Origin: an uncultured Pelagibacteraceae bacterium
GTDB lineage: Bacteria; Pseudomonadota; Alphaproteobacteria; Pelagibacterales; Pelagibacteraceae
NCBI GenBank assembly: GCA_902597215.1
Contig: CACJWU010000005.1
Coordinates: 1 to 36,101, forward strand
Direction of reading: 5' to 3'
DNA length: 36,101 bases
Shown: positions 32,421-36,101 of the stretch, one piece after another
Position numbering within the stretch: the stretch's first letter is position 1
Layout of the letters: every line of letters starts with the position of its first letter
Notes under the pieces: generated by a model
Databases searched by the model: none
What the model was told of the DNA's origin: nothing
Seen by the model: the letters and a program-made list of their open reading frames with translations, nothing else
Position numbers and translations under genes: made by a program

Positions 32421-32827
32421 AAATTGTTTTAATTATGGGACTACCAGGATCTGGAAAAACTACTTTGGCTAATGAACTTGGTCCAATGTTAAATGCAAAA
32501 AGATTAAATGCAGACGAGGTAAGAAAAGCTGCAAATGATTGGGATTTTTCTGAAGAGGGAAGAAAAAGACAAGCAAAAAGAATGGCTGACTTTGCAATTA
32601 AATTAAAAAACGACGGAAACTATGTTGTTGCAGATTTTATTTGTCCAACTCCTGAAGCCAGAAGTTTGTTCCCAGCAGATTTTATAATTTGGGTAGATAC
32701 AATTAAAGAAGGAAGATTTGATGATACTAACAAGATGTTTGTTAAACCAGATAAGTATGACTTTCATGTTACAACACAAGATGCAAAATTCTGGGCATCA
32801 AAGATATTTGAAGATTTAAAAAAATAG
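32417..32827 (+). CDS. CysC-like P-loop kinase, 136 aa
   Basis: The Walker A motif GLPGSGKTT (8-16) and the following LNADEVRKAANDWDFSEEGR resemble adenylylsulfate (APS) kinase. Its 136 residues are well short of a full APS kinase (about 180-200), and there is no sulfate gene nearby, so the phosphoryl acceptor is probably not APS. The first codon overlaps the methyltransferase stop (ATGA). Similar short kinases occur in marine phages and may modify small molecules; this is inference. Confidence 0.78.
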   Translation: MKIVLIMGLPGSGKTTLANELGPMLNAKRLNADEVRKAANDWDFSEEGRKRQAKRMADFAIKLKNDGNYVVADFICPTPEARSLFPADFIIWVDTIKEGRFDDTNKMFVKPDKYDFHVTTQDAKFWASKIFEDLKK

Positions 32828-32844
32828 AATAAAGATATTTTTTC

Positions 32845-35175
32845 ATGAATTTTTTTAAAAAACTATTTTTTTTAGCTTTATTTCTATTACCGTTTTCTAA
32901 CTCTTTTGGAGATATATATCGAGTAACTGAAGTCACTTTTAATCAAAAGCAAACAATTAACACTCAAGGTGTTGAAGATGCAGGTACTCTATCTGATAAT
33001 ACTCATTTTGGACTTGCAGCTGGTATAGAGTTCAACGCAGATGGAACTAAAATGTTTGTTAGTTTTGCCCAAACTGATGCAGCTGCAGCTAAAGAAGCCA
33101 CTCGAATTATAAATACTTACGATTTAAGTACTCCATACGATATTTCAACAGAAACTTTCGCAGGTGATAGTGAAAGATGCGAATTTGAACTTGATGAAGG
33201 AGATCATAATCATCAAATATATGATTTAGAATTAAGTAGTGATGGAATGAAAATACTTTTGGTTACTAGAGTTAGAAACGTTGTTGCAGATCACGATAAG
33301 GCTTATGTATTAGATTTAACTACTGCTTATGATATCTCTACTTGTAGCAGAAGTTCAACAACTACAGATATCGACAGCGATACTTTTACAAGTGGAAGTA
33401 ATGCTGGGGAAAAAGACGGTACACTTGATCATATGCTTCAAGGTATAGAAGTTAATGAAGATGGGAGTAAGGTATTTTTACTTTTTAATAATCGAAATTG
33501 TAATAGTGGTGAAGCTGGTGCAAGATTGTATGAGTATACACTTTCAACCCCATACGACTTAACTACAATGTCTCTTGTACTTAATGCAGGTATAAGATTT
33601 GATTGTTTTGAAACAGGTGGTGTAAAAAATGGTGCCGCAATGAGATTTAGTCCAAACGGGAAAAGACTGTTTATCACAAATCATGATACACAACAGAGAG
33701 GTGTTACTCAAATTTCACTAACAACTGCTTATGATACATCTTCATTTAAAATGGATGGCAGAGTGGTTCTCGGTGGAGCATTTGATAACATGTCTGATGG
33801 TAATGATCAACCAAGAGGAATTGCGTTTAATTCAAACGGCTTAAAAATGTATATAACCAGTGATCGATCAATCAGCGGTAAAGATGAGATATACGAATAC
33901 GATTTGAATTGTCCTTTTAATATAATTGAGGGAAATTGCTCATTTACAACTAATAATTCTGATAGAACTGCAATAATTGAAGCTCAGATAGAAATTGCTA
34001 AAAGAACTATTGATCATTCCACTGATACGGCTCTTAACAGACTAAAATGGATTAGAAGAAATAAAGACAAACAGAATTTAACCAACTTTAATTTAAATAT
34101 TAATTTTACTAATCAAAAATTAGCTTCATTAACTGAAGTTATTAGAACTTCTGCTGCTAAGAATAAGTCAAAAAATGAAGATAAAGAAGAAGACCTTTTT
34201 TATTGGAGTGAAGGAAGTATAGCAGTTGGAAGAATTGGCGATACCAGTATTTCATCTACCAAAAAAATTGGAACTGATGCTATTACTTTTGGTGTAGATA
34301 AATTTGTTAAAAATAATGAAATAAAAGGTCTAGCATTTAGAGTAGGTAGAAATAATGTTGATGTAGGCAGTGCTGGAAGTAACTTAGACACAGACACTTA
34401 TAATATTACTTATTATGCTACCTCTCCTATAAAAGATGATACAAAATTTGCTGATACGATAGTTGGATTTGGAAAAATTCGGTCAAAATATTTAACTATT
34501 GCCAATAAAATTAGTCATACAGCAAATAGATCTGGTCATCAGATTTATTTCACCCGTAAAATTAAAGATGAAATAAAAAAGAATAATTTTACATTAATTC
34601 CATCAGGACAGTTTGATTTTGGTCAAACAATATTGAATGGTTATTCAGAAACAGGATTGACAGGAATAACTTTTAAAAAACAACATATAAGGACAAGAAA
34701 TTTAAGGGGCACAATCGCAATAGTTGAAGATCAATCAAATGAAAATATAACCTTTAAAAGACATGGAAAACTTGAATACATAGCTGATCTTTCACGATCT
34801 TCAAATTTAGAGTATAGATATAATTCTGGTAGCAGGATAATAAATACAACCTTACATTCAGGTTCAATCCATAATTTACATGGTGAAATTGGTATTGATA
34901 TAATTCTACCAAATAGCTTTAGTTTATTTTTAATTTATGAACGTAATCAAGCAATAAACGTTGGGCACAACGATAAAGTTCATATCGCTGTTGGATATTT
35001 ACCTAATAAAGATACAAATTATGCATTTTCTATAAATGGGTCTGATAAATTCAAATCAAATTATGTATTAAGTAAAAATATAAATGATTACTTAATTGAT
35101 TTTAAAATTACAAATGATTTTATGAGTCCAAAAGATTATGATGAGGCTTCTTTCAACTTAATTCGTAAGTTTTAA
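32845..35175 (+). CDS. Autotransporter-like surface protein with propeller-type repeats, 776 aa
   Basis: The signal peptide (cleavage near SFG-DI, residue 22-23) is followed by five imperfect repeats of about 65 residues. Each has a strand like FNADGTKMFV (at about 63, 129, 203, 267, 327) and ends in YDLST-PYDIS-like motifs (LSTPYDIS, LTTAYDIS, LSTPYDLT, LTTAYDTS). This looks like a beta-propeller. Residues ~375-440 form a helical linker. The C-terminal ~330 residues are amphipathic strands ending in Phe776, as in outer-membrane barrels. It is probably surface-exposed and adhesive or substrate-binding, not an enzyme. It lies between the kinase and the nucleotidyltransferase. Confidence 0.75.
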   Translation: MNFFKKLFFLALFLLPFSNSFGDIYRVTEVTFNQKQTINTQGVEDAGTLSDNTHFGLAAGIEFNADGTKMFVSFAQTDAAAAKEATRIINTYDLSTPYDISTETFAGDSERCEFELDEGDHNHQIYDLELSSDGMKILLVTRVRNVVADHDKAYVLDLTTAYDISTCSRSSTTTDIDSDTFTSGSNAGEKDGTLDHMLQGIEVNEDGSKVFLLFNNRNCNSGEAGARLYEYTLSTPYDLTTMSLVLNAGIRFDCFETGGVKNGAAMRFSPNGKRLFITNHDTQQRGVTQISLTTAYDTSSFKMDGRVVLGGAFDNMSDGNDQPRGIAFNSNGLKMYITSDRSISGKDEIYEYDLNCPFNIIEGNCSFTTNNSDRTAIIEAQIEIAKRTIDHSTDTALNRLKWIRRNKDKQNLTNFNLNINFTNQKLASLTEVIRTSAAKNKSKNEDKEEDLFYWSEGSIAVGRIGDTSISSTKKIGTDAITFGVDKFVKNNEIKGLAFRVGRNNVDVGSAGSNLDTDTYNITYYATSPIKDDTKFADTIVGFGKIRSKYLTIANKISHTANRSGHQIYFTRKIKDEIKKNNFTLIPSGQFDFGQTILNGYSETGLTGITFKKQHIRTRNLRGTIAIVEDQSNENITFKRHGKLEYIADLSRSSNLEYRYNSGSRIINTTLHSGSIHNLHGEIGIDIILPNSFSLFLIYERNQAINVGHNDKVHIAVGYLPNKDTNYAFSINGSDKFKSNYVLSKNINDYLIDFKITNDFMSPKDYDEASFNLIRKF

Positions 35176-35322
35176 TTAAAAAAATATTTTTAGGTTTATT
35201 TTAAGTTTTAACATCAAAGATAATATGAGTAATTTCGGTAATAATAGAGAAGTGGATTTATTTATAAATAAAGTCTTTTAATTTTTATCATAAAGATATA
35301 ACTTTAATATAAGGAGTACTTA
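35176..35322. promoter_or_regulatory. Intergenic region upstream of the nucleotidyltransferase
   Basis: 147 AT-rich bases. A 16-bp perfect palindrome, TTTATTTATAAATAAA (35257-35272), may be an AT-rich operator or chance. An 18-codon frame (ATG 35225 to stop 35281; MSNFGNNREVDL...) is possible but unsupported. A strong Shine-Dalgarno AAGGAG (35311-35316) six bases before the ATG at 35323 fixes the start of the next gene. Confidence 0.35.
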
Positions 35323-35697
35323 ATGAGCTATCAATGGGATAACAAAAAACCAACGGCACAAATGCTTGGTAGATGGCAACCATTTCATGAAGGCCACTAC
35401 ACATTATTTAAAGAAATAATAAAAAAAACTGGCCAAGTTTGTATTCAAATTAGAGATGTTCAAGGGGTTGATGATAATCCTTTTGATTTTGAAACTGTGA
35501 AAAAAAAAATACAAGACAAACTCAATCCAGAATTTGCAGGTCGATTTAAAATCATCTTAGTTCCAAATATTACACACATTTGTTATGGTAGAGGAGTGGG
35601 TTATAAAATAGAGGAAATTGTATTACCCGAGGAGATACAAAAGATTTCAGCTACTAAAATCAGAGCTAAAATGAGAGAAGAAGGTAAGCTCAAATAG
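35323..35697 (+). CDS. Small nucleotidyltransferase (HxGH family), 124 aa
   Basis: It joins a nucleotide to a phosphorylated substrate. The HxGH motif is in QPFHEGH (19-25) and the ISATKIR motif is at 108-114, both hallmarks of the cytidylyltransferase-like fold (phosphopantetheine adenylyltransferase, glycerol-phosphate cytidylyltransferase, NadD/NadM). Its 124 residues are minimal. The opening (AQMLGRWQPFH) and VQGVDDNPF resemble small enzymes found in marine viruses. The substrate is unknown. The start is fixed by AAGGAG. The short CysC-like kinase upstream could supply its substrate, but that is inference. Confidence 0.84.
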   Translation: MSYQWDNKKPTAQMLGRWQPFHEGHYTLFKEIIKKTGQVCIQIRDVQGVDDNPFDFETVKKKIQDKLNPEFAGRFKIILVPNITHICYGRGVGYKIEEIVLPEEIQKISATKIRAKMREEGKLK

Positions 35698-35704
35698 CAC
35701 TCTG

Positions 35705-36101
35705 ATGAATGTAAAAGTTAAAAATTTATCTAGTGGAATATCCATTGTCACAATTAATGAGCCAAAAACATACAACTCATTATCATTTAAAAATTTAAAT
35801 GATTTAATAAAAGTTTTTAAAAAACTTGATAAAGATAATAAAACAAAAGTAATTATTCTTGAAGGTTCTGGCAAAGGTTTCAGTGCTGGTCATAATCTAA
35901 AAGAAGTAAAAAATTTAAAAGTCAGAAATAAATATCAAAAATTATTTAATCTTTGCTCAAAACTAATGCTTCAAATAGTTGAAGGAAGAAAACCAGTAAT
36001 TGCAAAAGTACATGGTGCTGCATATGCTGCTGGATGTCAATTAGTTGCAAGTTGTGATTTAGCTTATAGCTCAAATGATGCATTGTTCGCTACCCCAGGT
36101 G
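35705..36101 (+). CDS. Enoyl-CoA hydratase/isomerase family protein, 3' end outside window
   Basis: A crotonase-fold protein starting at ATG 35705, six bases after the nucleotidyltransferase stop. The visible 132 codons contain FSAGHNLKE and HGAAYAAGCQLVASCDLAY, the two oxyanion-hole segments that hold a CoA thioester. The catalytic Glu region lies beyond the right edge, so hydratase, isomerase and hydrolase cannot be separated. Confidence 0.88.
   Translation, partial: MNVKVKNLSSGISIVTINEPKTYNSLSFKNLNDLIKVFKKLDKDNKTKVIILEGSGKGFSAGHNLKEVKNLKVRNKYQKLFNLCSKLMLQIVEGRKPVIAKVHGAAYAAGCQLVASCDLAYSSNDALFATPG

Noticed and set aside
32417..32827. Adenylylsulfate kinase (cysC) of sulfate assimilation
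   Set aside because: Too short, and no sulfate-assimilation genes are nearby; SAR11 is generally regarded as lacking assimilatory sulfate reduction.

Overview
The window looks like a piece of a SAR11-type (Pelagibacterales, marine alphaproteobacterial) genome. The DNA is very AT-rich. Genes are packed so tightly that many overlap by 1-11 bases, and no gap reaches 300 bases. The content is the methylated-osmolyte and one-carbon (C1) oxidation repertoire typical of that group. No rRNA, tRNA, CRISPR array, insertion sequence or integrase was seen.

Layout. (1) 1-9335 is a trimethylamine / trimethylamine N-oxide (TMA/TMAO) module. It holds TMAO demethylase (tdm, cut by the left edge, minus strand), a divergent TMAO-type ABC transporter (tmoX, then tmoV-tmoW) and flavin-dependent TMA monooxygenase (tmm, minus strand). 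Three small envelope-type genes, one with MORN repeats, sit between the binding-protein gene, which has its own terminator, and the ATPase/permease pair. (2) 9482-12389 is an operon of a GpsA-like dehydrogenase, an iron-type alcohol dehydrogenase and a class-I glutamine amidotransferase-like protein; its pathway is unknown. (3) 12386-19286 holds formate-THF ligase (fhs, minus) back to back with heterotetrameric sarcosine oxidase (soxBDAG, plus). These generate methylene-THF from sarcosine and handle C1 units as formyl-THF/formate. (4) 19288-24192 is mostly housekeeping: a DMT exporter, a small lipoprotein, an aspartate/glutamate-racemase gene broken by an in-frame stop, a cold-shock protein, a GNAT acetyltransferase and purK/purE. 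(5) 24296-27693 is a tight four-gene operon: an M19 'dipeptidase-like' protein with an altered metal site, a 555-residue protein of unknown function, a DUF3726-like protein and a 53-residue double-CxxC protein. (6) 27690-28361 holds a Yip1-like membrane protein preceded by a 34-residue single-pass membrane peptide. (7) 28409-31784 holds a GcvT-family THF-dependent demethylase with a MetF-like partner (minus), divergent from a Rieske oxygenase of the betaine/choline type (plus). (8) 31791-36101 holds a SAM methyltransferase, a CysC-like P-loop kinase, a large autotransporter-like protein with propeller-type repeats, a small HxGH nucleotidyltransferase and the start of a crotonase.

Together: TMAO is imported, or made from TMA by Tmm, then demethylated by Tdm. 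Sarcosine oxidase, the GcvT/MetF pair and Fhs move methyl carbons through THF to formate, yielding ATP and reducing power. The Rieske enzyme and the M19/DUF3726 operon are the best places to look for undescribed chemistry on methylated nitrogen compounds.
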